Positions 35,519-44,707 of a DNA stretch of 64,000 bases are shown piece by piece (position 1 is the stretch's first letter; the number at the start of each line of letters is the position of its first letter). The notes below the pieces were generated by a model. That model had not been told where the DNA came from. It made no database searches and saw nothing but the letters and a program-made list of their open reading frames with translations. The DNA is taken from NCBI GenBank assembly GCA_022842165.1, contig JALHQC010000017.1:1-64000 (forward strand), read 5' to 3'. This stretch comes from a bacterium (GTDB taxonomy: Bacteria; Pseudomonadota; Alphaproteobacteria; Rhizobiales; Aestuariivirgaceae). The translations under genes and the position numbers were made by a program.

Positions 35519-36693
35519 GCTGCGCGGAGAAGGTCGGCTTTGAGTCGTCTTGCGATCAGCCTTGCGCGCTCGGCGGCAAAGCGGCCGACATATTCGAGAT
35601 GCCGGGTGCGTTCTTTCAACGGTATCGATTCATACCGCGTCATCAACGCCTCGATCAGGCGGCGGCCCCAGTCGTCGGGCGGCAGCGTGATGCCCTCTTC
35701 CTTTTCATCCACCGCTACGTCGCAGGCAGCCTGCAGGATCCAGTAGCAGCTTGCCGGCAAGCCCGACTTGGCGTGAAGCCCCTTGAAGCCGGTAAGGCCC
35801 CGCCCCCGCATCAACTCGCCGGCGCGTTTGCGTGGCAGGTCCGCCAGATGCGCAAGCGCCTGCTCGACGACCGCCATTTCGCCAAGGCACGCGGCCCGGA
35901 CGATGATCGAGGGCGTCAGCATCGCCTTGCCGACGAGGAAGGCGACGACGGAGGCGAGCTCTTCTTCGCTCGCCTGCGTGAGGATCCGCAGCACCGCGAC
36001 ATCTTCCGCATCCGCCACGAGCTCGGCGGCATCGTTGGCCGGAAGCCAGCCGCGCTCCGCCATCAGCTGGTGCATGCGGTTCGACGCGCGCTTTGCCTGC
36101 ATGATGCGGATGTCGAGCGGCAGATCCTCGCAGGCCAGAAGGCACTCGACCATCTCGCCCGAATGTCCGAAGCGCTTGTAGAGCGTGTGATAGTCTTCGG
36201 CTGAGAACGTCACCGCCGCGTTTTCGAACAGCAGCAGCGCAATCCTCAGTGCACAGAACTTGACGGCGTGGTCGATCGCCTCTTCCGAAATGTCCGGGCG
36301 GCACGCCATGCAGGCCTGCCGCGCTTCATCGCCGACGCGCAGCACGGCGAGCATGTGCCAATGGTTCAGCGCCGGCGTGGCGGCCAGGAACGGCAGTGCC
36401 AGGTCGTCGTCATCCGATATGATCGAAAACAGGATGTCGGCGTGAAGATCCTTGAGGTTCACGAGGCCGTCGGCCAGTGTCTGCCGCACGTCGCGGACGG
36501 GGTCCACCGCCAGTTTCAGCACCACTGGCACCACCTGCTCGCGTTCGGCGGCGGGCACATCCTCGCGCTGCAGGAAATCCGCCAGCTGGGATGCAAGCTG
36601 CGACCGCTGCTCGGCATCGCCATTGTCGATCACATGCAGGAAAATACTGGTATCGAGTCCGAAACCGGGTTCTTCTTTAGTGCTGGACTGCAT
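35515..36693 (-). CDS. DUF2336 helical-repeat protein
   Basis: The 392-residue protein (start at [10 protein letters not shown]) is made of helical HEAT-like units ([51 protein letters not shown]) throughout, matching DUF2336, an alphaproteobacterial family of unknown function with some cell-envelope or signalling associations. Soluble, no signal peptide. Upstream 127 bases to the MFS gene contain its promoter. Start choice is not supported by a clear Shine-Dalgarno. Confidence 0.75.
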   Translation of the reverse strand: MQSSTKEEPGFGLDTSIFLHVIDNGDAEQRSQLASQLADFLQREDVPAAEREQVVPVVLKLAVDPVRDVRQTLADGLVNLKDLHADILFSIISDDDDLALPFLAATPALNHWHMLAVLRVGDEARQACMACRPDISEEAIDHAVKFCALRIALLLFENAAVTFSAEDYHTLYKRFGHSGEMVECLLACEDLPLDIRIMQAKRASNRMHQLMAERGWLPANDAAELVADAEDVAVLRILTQASEEELASVVAFLVGKAMLTPSIIVRAACLGEMAVVEQALAHLADLPRKRAGELMRGRGLTGFKGLHAKSGLPASCYWILQAACDVAVDEKEEGITLPPDDWGRRLIEALMTRYESIPLKERTRHLEYVGRFAAERARLIARRLKADLLRAA

Positions 36694-36820
36694 CGCTGGG
36701 CGTAGCCTTGTTTCAGGCCACCTTCCCATCCAACCTTTAACAATTGGTTCACCACGATCCTTAGCGACCGCGAAAGGATTTTCAGGCCCGGCAGCCTGCA
36801 GACAACGCCCTTCTGGCAAC

Positions 36821-38038
36821 TTACTCGCTGCGGACGGCCGCGCCGGCGGAGGTGGTCACCGGGCTCACTGTCATCACTTCGTTGCCATGCGCCCGGTTGT
36901 GTTCCGGACGCTGGATACGCCGCATGAAGGCGAAGGCCGCCAGTGCGCCGTGCACCGCGATCATATAGATGAGGAAGCCTTCGCCACCGATATTGCGCAT
37001 CAGCTGGCCGACGAGGATCGGCCCTACGAGAGAGCCGACGCCATAGAGCAGCACGAGCTTTGCCGAGGCACCGAGAATCTGCTCCTTCTGGAGATGATCA
37101 TTGGCATGGGCGACCACCAGCGAATAGATCGGCAGCGAAATGACGCCGAAAGCGGTCATCATCGCGATCAGCATGAAGCGGGTGAGATAATAGCCGCCCG
37201 CCAGCGTCAGCGCCGAGACAATCGCCGCCAGGATGGCCAGCAGCATGATGATCGTGCGCCGGTCGAAGCGGTCCGAAATCCACCCGATCGGATATTGCGA
37301 GAGGATGACGCCCAGCGGCGGCAGCGCCATCATGACCGAGACATAGACGAGCGGCAGTCCCTTGCTGAGGCCGAACACCGCGCCCAGCGCGAAGAACGCG
37401 CTCTGCCCCAGCCCGCACGCGAACACCCCGACGACGGCGAGCGGCGAGGCCCGCCAGATTTCATCGACGGAGACGCTGCGTGCCCCCTCGACGCTTGGGG
37501 CCTCCGACGGCAGCAGGATGAGCGGAACGAGCGACATCGACAAGAGGCACGACACGATGATGAAGCGCACGAAGCCAGAAGGGTCGGACACGTTCAGCAG
37601 CAGTTGCCCGAGGCCCAGCGCGCCATAGGTGACGATCATGTAGACCGACATCATCTGCCCGCGGTTCCGGTTGCTCGAGGCCGAATTGAGCCAGCTCTCG
37701 CACACGATGAACATGCCCGAAACGCACAGACCCGATATCACGCGCATCAAGAACCAGAACAGCGGGTCGACCCACAACGGAATGAGCAGCACGGCGGTGG
37801 AAACGGTGGAGGCGAGACCGGCGAAAGCCCGCACATGCCCCACGCTCTTCACCAGCCGGGGCGTCAGGAAGGTGCTGATCAGAAGCCCGGCGGAATAGCC
37901 CGCCATCACGAAACCGGTGACGTCGGTTCCGAATTCCGCCGCGTTGGATTCGACGCTGACGAGCGAGCCGCTCAGCCCATGCCCGAGGCACAGCATCGCA
38001 ACGCACACCATCAATATCCACAGGGAGAAATTCGCCAT
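36821..38038 (-). CDS. MFS transporter
   Basis: The 405-residue protein has 12 predicted membrane helices and the MFS A-type loop between helices 8 and 9 (PIGWISDRFDRRTIIM). Substrate unknown; the family resembles YcaD/YfkF-type drug or osmolyte exporters. Start ATG 38038 is followed by a typical N-terminal helix (FSLWILMVCVAMLCLGHG). It stands alone between DUF2336 and the receiver gene. Confidence 0.85.
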   Translation of the reverse strand: MANFSLWILMVCVAMLCLGHGLSGSLVSVESNAAEFGTDVTGFVMAGYSAGLLISTFLTPRLVKSVGHVRAFAGLASTVSTAVLLIPLWVDPLFWFLMRVISGLCVSGMFIVCESWLNSASSNRNRGQMMSVYMIVTYGALGLGQLLLNVSDPSGFVRFIIVSCLLSMSLVPLILLPSEAPSVEGARSVSVDEIWRASPLAVVGVFACGLGQSAFFALGAVFGLSKGLPLVYVSVMMALPPLGVILSQYPIGWISDRFDRRTIIMLLAILAAIVSALTLAGGYYLTRFMLIAMMTAFGVISLPIYSLVVAHANDHLQKEQILGASAKLVLLYGVGSLVGPILVGQLMRNIGGEGFLIYMIAVHGALAAFAFMRRIQRPEHNRAHGNEVMTVSPVTTSAGAAVRSE

Positions 38039-38085
38039 GGAACGATGCTACAGGATTCTCGGGTGGCGTCGCCCGGAATTTGGCG

Positions 38086-38454
38086 TCAGTCGATCACGCC
38101 CGCCTGCCGCAGCTTGAAATGCAGCAGATCGCGGTCGAAAGGCATCATCAGCACATCCGCCGCCCCTTCTAGGATGGTCTGTCCGAACATTTCGGTGTCG
38201 GCTTTCTCGGCGTAGAGAAACACTACGGGCGGCTTGCCCCGGGCGTTGTAGCGCAGGCGCTTCACCAGGTCGCGTGGGGTAAGGCCGCGCGTTCCGGCGG
38301 AGACCATCACCACGTCGGGCGAGTTGTCGTTGCAGAACTTCAGGGCGTCGTCGGCCCCGGCGGACAGCGACGTCTCCATGCCCAGCCCCGAGAGCATTTG
38401 TTCCAGATGCCTTCGGCCCGTGCTGCCTTCATCTATCAGCAGACATTTGGTCAT
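38086..38454 (-). CDS. Degenerate receiver-domain protein
   Basis: A single 122-residue CheY-like domain. I prefer the ATG at 38454 (MTKCLLIDEG), with GGAAAGG 9 nt upstream, to the ATG 24 bases earlier. The acidic N-terminal pair (IDEG) is kept, but the phosphoacceptor position in DVVMVSAGTRG is serine and the lysine of the KPF motif is methionine (LMMPFDRDLL). It therefore cannot be phosphorylated as a normal response regulator. It lies directly downstream of a cluster of CtrA, DnaA and GANTC sites, so it may be cell-cycle controlled. Confidence 0.75.
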   Translation of the reverse strand: MTKCLLIDEGSTGRRHLEQMLSGLGMETSLSAGADDALKFCNDNSPDVVMVSAGTRGLTPRDLVKRLRYNARGKPPVVFLYAEKADTEMFGQTILEGAADVLMMPFDRDLLHFKLRQAGVID

Positions 38455-38507
38455 GTCCAAAAGCCTTTCCAGCTTCATCGCTTAGCTGCCTTCTGTCGTC
38501 CCGCTTC

Positions 38508-38673
38508 GACTCCTGCGCGCCGGTGGTTAATGAGGCGTTAACACACTTATCCACAGCTTATCCACAAGATGTAAACACCTGTAATTACAGGATGAAGGTA
38601 GCTTATGCACACAAATGTCAACAATGGCGGAATTGCGGCGTTCCCGCCCCGTTCACGACTCGCAGCGCGACTC
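38508..38673. promoter_or_regulatory. CtrA, DnaA and GANTC site cluster upstream of the receiver gene
   Basis: A perfect CtrA site TTAA-TGAGGCG-TTAA spans 38527-38541. Two perfect DnaA boxes TTATCCACA are at 38547-38555 and 38558-38566, with a third box TTATGCACA at 38603-38611. A 14-bp perfect palindrome CCTGTAATTACAGG is at 38578-38591, and CcrM-type GANTC sites are at 38508, 38657 and 38669. The region is AT-richer than its surroundings. It may be a cell-cycle promoter or an origin-like DnaA-binding locus. The remaining intergenic bases hold no gene I can support. Confidence 0.7.
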
Positions 38674-38722
38674 AGTCGCAGCAGAGTACAACTGGAAATA
38701 GACTAGTTTACCAGTGCGGCAA

Positions 38723-39313
38723 CTAGTCAGGGCGGCGCATGCGCCAGGCCTCGGTCACCGTCGCATACTCGCTGTAGCCCATCCGCGCGATCGGCTTCAT
38801 CGCTGCGGTGTCGACGCGGCCATCGTGAATGAAGCGGTCAGCGATGTGAATGCCGATCACGCGGCCCACGACCATGCTGTAGCCGATGCGGCCGTCATCG
38901 TCCGGCAGCGGCACGACCTGAAATAACCTGCACTCCAAGCAGACGGGGCTTTCAGCGACGCGCGGTGCCGCAATCAGCCTGCAGGGCGTCTTGGTGAGGC
39001 CCGAGAGTTCGAACTCGTCCACATCTTCGCTTGCGGAAGACAGGTTCATCTGCTCGCGAAGATCATAGGTAGCAAGATTGATGGCAAAACATCCCGTCGC
39101 CTCGGCATTGCGCTGCGAATGCTTGCCCGCGGCAGCGCCGAACACCACGTAGTGCGGATTGTCCGACATGGCATTGAAGAAACTGTAGGGCGCCAGATTG
39201 GCGATGCCACTGGTGGAAACCGTCGAAACCCAGCCTATGGGGCGCGGCGCCACGATCGCCTTGAACGGATCGTACTGGAAGCCATGATCGTTCTTCACCG
39301 CGTCGTAGAACAT
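38723..39313 (-). CDS. Flavin reductase-like FMN-binding protein
   Basis: The 196-residue protein shows the split-barrel flavin-reductase pattern (IVAPRPIGWVSTVSTSGIAN, LAPYSFFNAMSDNP, FGAAAGKHSQRNAEATGCFAI split). Enzymes of this family reduce or bind FMN. It is the last gene of a three-gene minus-strand run with the HAD phosphatase and nitroreductase, adjoining with no gap. Substrate unknown. Confidence 0.85.
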   Translation of the reverse strand: MFYDAVKNDHGFQYDPFKAIVAPRPIGWVSTVSTSGIANLAPYSFFNAMSDNPHYVVFGAAAGKHSQRNAEATGCFAINLATYDLREQMNLSSASEDVDEFELSGLTKTPCRLIAAPRVAESPVCLECRLFQVVPLPDDDGRIGYSMVVGRVIGIHIADRFIHDGRVDTAAMKPIARMGYSEYATVTEAWRMRRPD

Positions 39314-40018
39314 TCAGAGGCTCCTCAGCAAGGCTGGAAGCTCTGCCACGCTGGCGATTGTGTGGTCTGCCAGATGCGCGATATCCCCATGCGCGGCATT
39401 GCCGCTCAACACCGCGATCGCCAGCCCCGCCCCACCGTTCCGCGCCTCCTCCATGTCGTGTGAATTGTCGCCCACCATGGCAATGGCCGAGGCTGGCATC
39501 CCGGTAATCTCGGCAAACCGCCTGATCATGTTGCCCGATGGTTTCGGCACCGGCACCGTATCGGCGGCGATAATGTCCTCGAAATGCGCAATGACGCCGA
39601 CATGCGCCATGTGATTGCGCGCCGAGACATGCGAGTCGTTCGTCGCCACGCCAAGCTTCAGCCCCATCGCCCGCAACTCGCTCAGGATCGGCTCCAGCGG
39701 CATCAGCGGCGAAAGCCGCTCCTTCACCAGATGCACATAATCATGGTCGAGCGCATGGGCCTTCGCGGCGGCTTCCTTCTCGCCGATCCCGGGCCACCAG
39801 GTCTGGACGAGCTGCCGCGTCGTGCCGCCCGCCAGGATGGAACCCGCCTTGAAACTCTCGCTCGCCTTGTCGTATCCGGCCTTTGCCATCAGGGCCTCGG
39901 CACCTGCAAGGTCGGTATCGAACAGGTCCATCAGCACTTCGCGGTAGATCGGAATCCACGTGGCGTTGACGTCGATCAGCGTGCCGTCCTTGTCGAAGAG
40001 CACTCCCTTGATGGTCAT
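39314..40018 (-). CDS. HAD-family phosphatase, phosphoglycolate-phosphatase-like
   Basis: The 234-residue HAD hydrolase has the nucleophile motif FDKDGTLIDV (aspartates 9 and 11), the motif II region GVATNDSHVS, lysine in VPKPSGNM and motif IV MVGDNSHDME. It resembles Gph-type enzymes acting on small phosphate esters. The start overlaps the nitroreductase stop by four bases; the next gene begins 1 base after its stop. Confidence 0.85.
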   Translation of the reverse strand: MTIKGVLFDKDGTLIDVNATWIPIYREVLMDLFDTDLAGAEALMAKAGYDKASESFKAGSILAGGTTRQLVQTWWPGIGEKEAAAKAHALDHDYVHLVKERLSPLMPLEPILSELRAMGLKLGVATNDSHVSARNHMAHVGVIAHFEDIIAADTVPVPKPSGNMIRRFAEITGMPASAIAMVGDNSHDMEEARNGGAGLAIAVLSGNAAHGDIAHLADHTIASVAELPALLRSL

Positions 40019-40605
40019 GACGCGGCCCAGCGGGTCAGCAGGTCCGCCGGATCGGGCCGTGGCCTGTCTTCCAGCGGTGCCGTCGGCGTTCCGAAATAGA
40101 TGAAGCCGGCGACCTTTTCCTGCGCCGTCAGCCCCATCGCCGTGCCGATCTCGCCGTCATAGGCCATCCAGTCGGTGTTCCACTGGCAGCCGATCCCCAT
40201 CGCGGTTGCCGCCAGAAGAATGTTCATGCAGACAGCGCCTGCCGAAAGCTGCTGTTCCCAAACCGGTATCTTCGGATGTTCCGATGCGGTGGAGACGACC
40301 GCCAGCACAACGGGCGCGCGCAGGAACAGCCCCCTCACGAAATCGAGTGTGGACTCTCCATGCTCGGGGTGCAGCGCCTTCCATCGTGTCTTCATGGCTT
40401 CGCCGAATTCCGCCCGCGCCTCACCCTCCCACAGGATGAAGCGCCACGGTGCCAGTTTGCCATGGTCTGGCACGCGCACGGCAATGTTAAGGATGTCGAG
40501 CAACTGGCCGGAAGACGGCCCCGGCTCTGTCATGGCCTTGGCGGAAGCGGACTTCCGGCTTGCCAGAAGCGAGAGGACGGAAGACGTGTCGTTAAGCTTT
40601 GTCAT
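40015..40605 (-). CDS. Nitroreductase-family protein
   Basis: The 196-residue protein (start MTKLNDTSSV at 40605) has the FMN-dependent nitroreductase pattern: LLASRKSASAKAM at its N-terminus, RVPDHGKLAPWRFILWEG, and GIGCQWNTDWMAYD. It may reduce nitro compounds or quinones. The short intergenic region upstream to 40769 carries a CtrA-type site and would also drive the divergent exported protein. Confidence 0.87.
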   Translation of the reverse strand: MTKLNDTSSVLSLLASRKSASAKAMTEPGPSSGQLLDILNIAVRVPDHGKLAPWRFILWEGEARAEFGEAMKTRWKALHPEHGESTLDFVRGLFLRAPVVLAVVSTASEHPKIPVWEQQLSAGAVCMNILLAATAMGIGCQWNTDWMAYDGEIGTAMGLTAQEKVAGFIYFGTPTAPLEDRPRPDPADLLTRWAAS

Positions 40606-40667
40606 GATGGCGCGCAATCTGGCGATCCCCGCGCCAAAAGGCAATGGCGACAATTGACCCCCCTTCG

Positions 40668-40682
40668 TTAACCACTCGTTAA
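40668..40682. promoter_or_regulatory. CtrA-type site between nitroreductase and exported-protein genes
   Basis: TTAA-CCACTCG-TTAA is a perfect match to the alphaproteobacterial CtrA consensus (TTAA-N7-TTAA), lying 86 bases before the start of the repeat-built exported protein and 62 bases before the nitroreductase start. It could control either gene. Confidence 0.6.
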
Positions 40683-40768
40683 TCTTTGGATTGCCGCGAA
40701 AGTGATGCTGTGGTGTTCTCGGGTTGCCGGCCGGAAGGCTGGGGGTTTGAGTAGAGGGGACTTGCAGC

Positions 40769-41713
40769 TTGCACGATTTCAGCACCCGTGCACAGCCACA
40801 CCGCCACCATTGGCGCGGCATTGCCGCCGCCATGGTGGCGGTCTTTTTTTCGACCGCCTCTCCCTCCTCCGTCTTCACTGCGCAGCCGGCCGCCATCGAA
40901 GACTTTGAAATCTCGAGCGCGCCCGACCTGCAGGCACTTGGCGCCGAGGCCTCGCCCAGCCACGATCTTGCGATCCTGGTGGTTCAGCCCGGCCGCGAGG
41001 GCCTCGAACTTTCAGCCCGCCTCACTGACGACGGCGGCCTGATCGAGCTTCCCATCACCTGGAAGATCCAGAATTCCGAAGGCCAGACGGTCTATTCCGG
41101 CACTGCTCCCGGCGCTGACGTTTCCGTGCCACCGGGAGACTACATCGTGAGAATTGCCTATGGCGCCGTCCGCCTGTCGAGTACCATTACGCTTCTGGAA
41201 GCAAACCGCCTCATGGTCAGCTACGTGCTGAACGCCGGCGGCCTTCGCGTGCTTCCCCGCGTGCAGGATATCGGTCTGCCGGCAGCGAAACCCCGAAGCC
41301 GTATCTTCGCTCTGGGCGGCAAGGAAAGCGGCAAGCTCGTGGCGCAAAGCGATGTTCCGGGCGAAATCGTCCGCCTGCCCGAAGGCGAGTACCGTGTCGA
41401 AAGCCGCTTCGAGGCTGGCAATGCCGCCGCCGTCATCGACGTGAAGGTCAAGGCCGGCCGCATGAGCGCCATCGACATCGACCACAAGGCAGGCGTCGCC
41501 CGCCTGGCCTTCGTGGGCTCGCCGCTGGCCGACGTACGCTGGAACGTGGCCGACACTCAGGGCCTGCCAATTGCCGCTGTCGCCGGCCTCAATGCCGATA
41601 TCGTTCTGCTGCCCGGCACCTATACCGCCAGCGCAAGGGTGGGCAGCGAGACGCTCTCCGCCACCTTTGACATTGCCACCGGCGAGGCACGGGATATCAT
41701 CCTCGGGAACTGA
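40769..41713 (+). CDS. Exported protein built of three related beta-sandwich units
   Basis: Start is a TTG after GAGGGG; an internal ATG at 40832 would lose the charged N-terminus. The 314-residue chain has a signal peptide (about residues 20-40) and three similar units of about 70 residues, each with a P-x-G-x-Y core: PPGDYIVRIAYG near 122, LPEGEYRVESRF near 203 and LPGTYTASARVG near 281. This resembles PEGA or carboxypeptidase-regulatory-like domains. Function unknown. It stands divergent from the nitroreductase over a CtrA-type site. Confidence 0.6.
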   Translation: MHDFSTRAQPHRHHWRGIAAAMVAVFFSTASPSSVFTAQPAAIEDFEISSAPDLQALGAEASPSHDLAILVVQPGREGLELSARLTDDGGLIELPITWKIQNSEGQTVYSGTAPGADVSVPPGDYIVRIAYGAVRLSSTITLLEANRLMVSYVLNAGGLRVLPRVQDIGLPAAKPRSRIFALGGKESGKLVAQSDVPGEIVRLPEGEYRVESRFEAGNAAAVIDVKVKAGRMSAIDIDHKAGVARLAFVGSPLADVRWNVADTQGLPIAAVAGLNADIVLLPGTYTASARVGSETLSATFDIATGEARDIILGN

Positions 41714-41723
41714 GGAGAACCCA

Positions 41724-42761
41724 ATGACTACCGGAACCATGAAGGCCGTCGTGCTGCGCGAGATCGGCACGCCCCTCAAAATCGAAACCCTCCCCATCCC
41801 GCAGCCGAAACGCGGCGAGGTGCTGATCAGGGTCACCGCCTGCGGCGTCTGCCATTCCGATCTTCACGCGGTCGATGGCGACTGGTCGCCGTTGCCCAAC
41901 CTGCCGCTCATTCCGGGCCACGAAGTCGTCGGCACCGTTTCCGCTTTGGGCGAGGGTGTCGAGCATTTCGCCGAGGGCGATGCGATCGGCGTGCCGTGGA
42001 TGTATTCCGCCTGTGGCCATTGCGAGTTTTGCCTTTCCGGCATGGAGACGATCTGCCTCAAGGCCGAAGCCACCGGCTATTCGAAACCCGGCGGCTATGC
42101 CGAATACATGATCGCCGATGCCGCCTTCTGCGGCCGCGTGCCTACCGGCGTCGACCCCTATGAACTTGCTCCCATTCTCTGCGCTGGCGTCACCACCTAT
42201 CGTGGGCTGAAGCGCACCAACGTCAAGCCTGGCCAATGGCTCACCGTTCTCGGCATCGGCGGGCTGGGCCACATCGCGGTGCAATACGCGCGCGCCATGG
42301 GCATGCGCGTCGCGGCGGTGGATGTGTCGGACGACAAGCTTGCACTGGCGAAATCCTATGGCGCGGAACTTCTGGTCAACGCCTCGAAGGCCGATCCCGG
42401 CCCCGAGATCCGCAACGCCATCGGCGGCACGCACGGCGCCGTCGTCACCGCCGTTTCGGCAAAGGCCTTCGAGCAATCCGTAGGCGTGCTGCGCAATGGC
42501 GGCACGGTTTGCTGGATCGGGCTCCCCGGCGGCAAGCAGGATGAAATCCGCATGACGATCTCCGGCATCGTCAACGGCGAAATGTCCGTACGCGGATCAA
42601 ATGTCGGCACCCGTCAGGACATGCAGGAGGCGATCGACTTCGCCGCCAACGGACTGGTGACGGCAAAGATCGAGAAGCAGCCGCTTGACGCCATCAACGA
42701 AATCTTCGCCCGCATGAAGAAGGGCCAGATCAACGGCCGGGTGGTCCTGGCTCTGCAGTAG
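41724..42761 (+). CDS. adhP: Zinc-dependent alcohol dehydrogenase
   Basis: The 345-residue medium-chain dehydrogenase has catalytic zinc residues cysteine 43 (CGVCHSD) and histidine 66 (GHEVVG), structural zinc cysteines 97, 100, 103 and 111 (ACGHCEFCLSGMETIC) and the NAD fold GIGGLGHIAVQYA. It belongs to the AdhP/propanol-preferring group. GAGGAG lies 7 nt upstream of the ATG. Likely oxidises short alcohols or reduces aldehydes. Confidence 0.9.
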   Translation: MTTGTMKAVVLREIGTPLKIETLPIPQPKRGEVLIRVTACGVCHSDLHAVDGDWSPLPNLPLIPGHEVVGTVSALGEGVEHFAEGDAIGVPWMYSACGHCEFCLSGMETICLKAEATGYSKPGGYAEYMIADAAFCGRVPTGVDPYELAPILCAGVTTYRGLKRTNVKPGQWLTVLGIGGLGHIAVQYARAMGMRVAAVDVSDDKLALAKSYGAELLVNASKADPGPEIRNAIGGTHGAVVTAVSAKAFEQSVGVLRNGGTVCWIGLPGGKQDEIRMTISGIVNGEMSVRGSNVGTRQDMQEAIDFAANGLVTAKIEKQPLDAINEIFARMKKGQINGRVVLALQ

Positions 42762-42779
42762 AGCGCTCATCCGGCCCAT

Positions 42780-42905
42780 CGGCCACCTTCTCCCATCCTG
42801 CGGACGGGAGAAGGCGCAAGAAACGATCCGCCTTCTCCCGTGGCAACGCCATGGGAGAAGAGCCTGCCCCCGGACTTGATCCGGGGGTCCCGACAGGGGG
42901 ATGAG
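42780..42905. repeat. Cluster of intergenic palindromes
   Basis: Three stems lie in the gap between convergent genes: CCTTCTCCC/GGGAGAAGG (42786-42814), CTTCTCCC/GGGAGAAG (42832-42860, with GGC/GCC inside) and CCCCCGGA/TCCGGGGG (42867-42887). Such CTTCTCCC and CCGGAC-type palindromes are common dispersed intergenic elements in Rhizobiales and can act as bidirectional terminators. Confidence 0.6.
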
Positions 42906-42928
42906 GGCAATACTTCCGCGAGTCCCGA

Positions 42929-43723
42929 CTACTTGAACAGCACCAGGCTCGCCGCCAGCGCCGCCATGCCGGTGACGATGCCGTAAACCGTCTCGTGCCC
43001 CTTGGCATAGCGCTTGGCGGTCGGCAGCAGTTCGTCGAGTGCGAGGAACACCATCGCTCCCGCGATCATGCCGAAGACCACGGCAAACACGGTGGGCGTC
43101 AGGAACGGCGCCAGCACTGCATATCCGATGAGAGCTCCGGCGGGTTCCGCTAGCGCCGACAGGCCGGTGGCGATCAGCGCCTTGTTCTTGCTGCCTGTCG
43201 CGTAATAGACCGGAATGGCAATCGACACGCCCTCGGGAATGTTGTGAATGGCGATCGCGGCCGCAAGTGGAATGCCGACCACCGGATTATCGAGCGTCGC
43301 CAGGAATGTCGCCAGGCCTTCAGGCAGGTTATGGGCGGTGATGGCAAGTGCCGCCAGCAGCCCCACGCGCTTGATGTGGCTCTGGTCGTTGCCATTGGTG
43401 CTCGATATCGCCCCATGCGGATTGGGAATCGATCGGTCGACAATGGCGATGAGCAGCACGCCTGCAAAAAATGCGAGTGTTGCATAAAGATAGGCGGGCT
43501 TTGGCTCATAGATCGCGGCAAATGACGTTTCCGCTTTCAGGAAAATCTCGACCAGCGAGACATAGACCATGGCGCCGCCCGCGAAGGCGAGGCCAAAGGC
43601 CAGAAGCCGGGGGTTGGGCTCTTTTGAAAACAGCACGAAAACGCTGCCCAGAACGGTCGAAAGTGCCGCGGCGAAGCACACGGCCAGCGCGATCGTGAAG
43701 TTCGGCCCGAAATAGATGTCCAA
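42929..43723 (-). CDS. zupT: ZIP-family metal transporter
   Basis: The 264-residue protein has eight predicted helices and the ZIP signature in helix 4 and 5: HNLPEGLATF and HNIPEGVSIAIPVYY, the metal-site histidines and glutamates of ZupT. It imports zinc or other divalent metals. No Zur-type site is seen upstream, but the short gap to the pirin gene would hide one. Confidence 0.87.
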   Translation of the reverse strand: MDIYFGPNFTIALAVCFAAALSTVLGSVFVLFSKEPNPRLLAFGLAFAGGAMVYVSLVEIFLKAETSFAAIYEPKPAYLYATLAFFAGVLLIAIVDRSIPNPHGAISSTNGNDQSHIKRVGLLAALAITAHNLPEGLATFLATLDNPVVGIPLAAAIAIHNIPEGVSIAIPVYYATGSKNKALIATGLSALAEPAGALIGYAVLAPFLTPTVFAVVFGMIAGAMVFLALDELLPTAKRYAKGHETVYGIVTGMAALAASLVLFK

Positions 43724-43786
43724 GTGATCCTCTCCCTGCGGAAGAAGATATAGAGGCGGCCATGGGGCTTCTTCAAGCCCCGCTGG

Positions 43787-44707
43787 TCATCTGTCTGGCA
43801 GCGGGATGAAGTCTCTCTCGTCGCCCGGAACGATGCCGAAACGCGCCTGTTTCCAGTCGTCCTTCGCGGCCTCGATCTTGTCCCTGGACGAGGACACGAA
43901 GTTCCACCAGATGTGGCGCGGCCCGTCCATCGGCTCGCCGCCCAGCAGCATCAGGCGCGCATTCGTCCGTGCACGGATGGTGATGAGATCGCCCGGCCTG
44001 AACACCAAAAGCCGTCCGTCTTCGAAAACCTGTTCCGCGATTTCGATCACGCCCTCGGCCACATAGACGCCGCGTTCCTCATGATCCGCAGGCAATGGCA
44101 GCGCCGCACCGGCCTGCAGTTGCACATCCGCATAGAACAGGTCCGAATGCGTCTTCACGGGCGACTTTGCGCCATAGATCGAGCCTGCCACCACGCGCAC
44201 CGAAATGCCATGGTCCTCGATCACCGGCAGGCGCTCCATTGCCACATGGTCGAAGGCGGGTGCCGTGTCCTCATGCTGCTTCGGCAGCGCCACCCAGCTC
44301 TGGATGCCGAACACCTTGCGTGTCTGCGCAAGATCGGCAGGTGCCGTCCGCTCGGAATGAACGATGCCTTTTCCCGCCGTCATCCAGTTCAGTTCGCCAG
44401 GCGAAATCGGCTGCTCGGAGCCGAGACTGTCGCGATGGAAGATCGAACCGTCGAACAGCCAGGTAACGGTCGACAACCCGATATGCGGATGCGGCCTGAC
44501 ATCGATCCCCTGCCCTGACTGCATCATCACCGGCCCGAACTGGTCGAAAAAGATGAAAGGGCCGACCATCTGCTTCTGCGCGGCCGGCAGCGCGCGCCGC
44601 ACTTCGAAGCCGCCGAGGTCGCGGGCCCGCGGCACGATCACGGTCTCGATCGCATCCGCTGCCCTGGCGTCGCCCGGCATCGGGTCTGGAACATGGGGAA
44701 GTGTCAT
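43787..44707 (-). CDS. Pirin-family protein
   Basis: The 306-residue bicupin has the pirin N-terminal sequence ([66 protein letters not shown]), with metal-binding histidines HPHIG. Pirins can have quercetinase or redox-signalling roles. Start overlaps the LLM oxidoreductase stop by four bases. Confidence 0.9.
   Translation of the reverse strand: MTLPHVPDPMPGDARAADAIETVIVPRARDLGGFEVRRALPAAQKQMVGPFIFFDQFGPVMMQSGQGIDVRPHPHIGLSTVTWLFDGSIFHRDSLGSEQPISPGELNWMTAGKGIVHSERTAPADLAQTRKVFGIQSWVALPKQHEDTAPAFDHVAMERLPVIEDHGISVRVVAGSIYGAKSPVKTHSDLFYADVQLQAGAALPLPADHEERGVYVAEGVIEIAEQVFEDGRLLVFRPGDLITIRARTNARLMLLGGEPMDGPRHIWWNFVSSSRDKIEAAKDDWKQARFGIVPGDERDFIPLPDR

Noticed and set aside
36452-38215. Long plus-strand open frame antisense to the MFS gene
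   Set aside because: Composition is a mirror of membrane-protein codons; no start context or family.
38479-38722. Calling the intergenic DnaA-box cluster the chromosomal oriC
   Set aside because: Neighbouring genes do not match known alphaproteobacterial origins, and skew was not computed; kept only as a finding.
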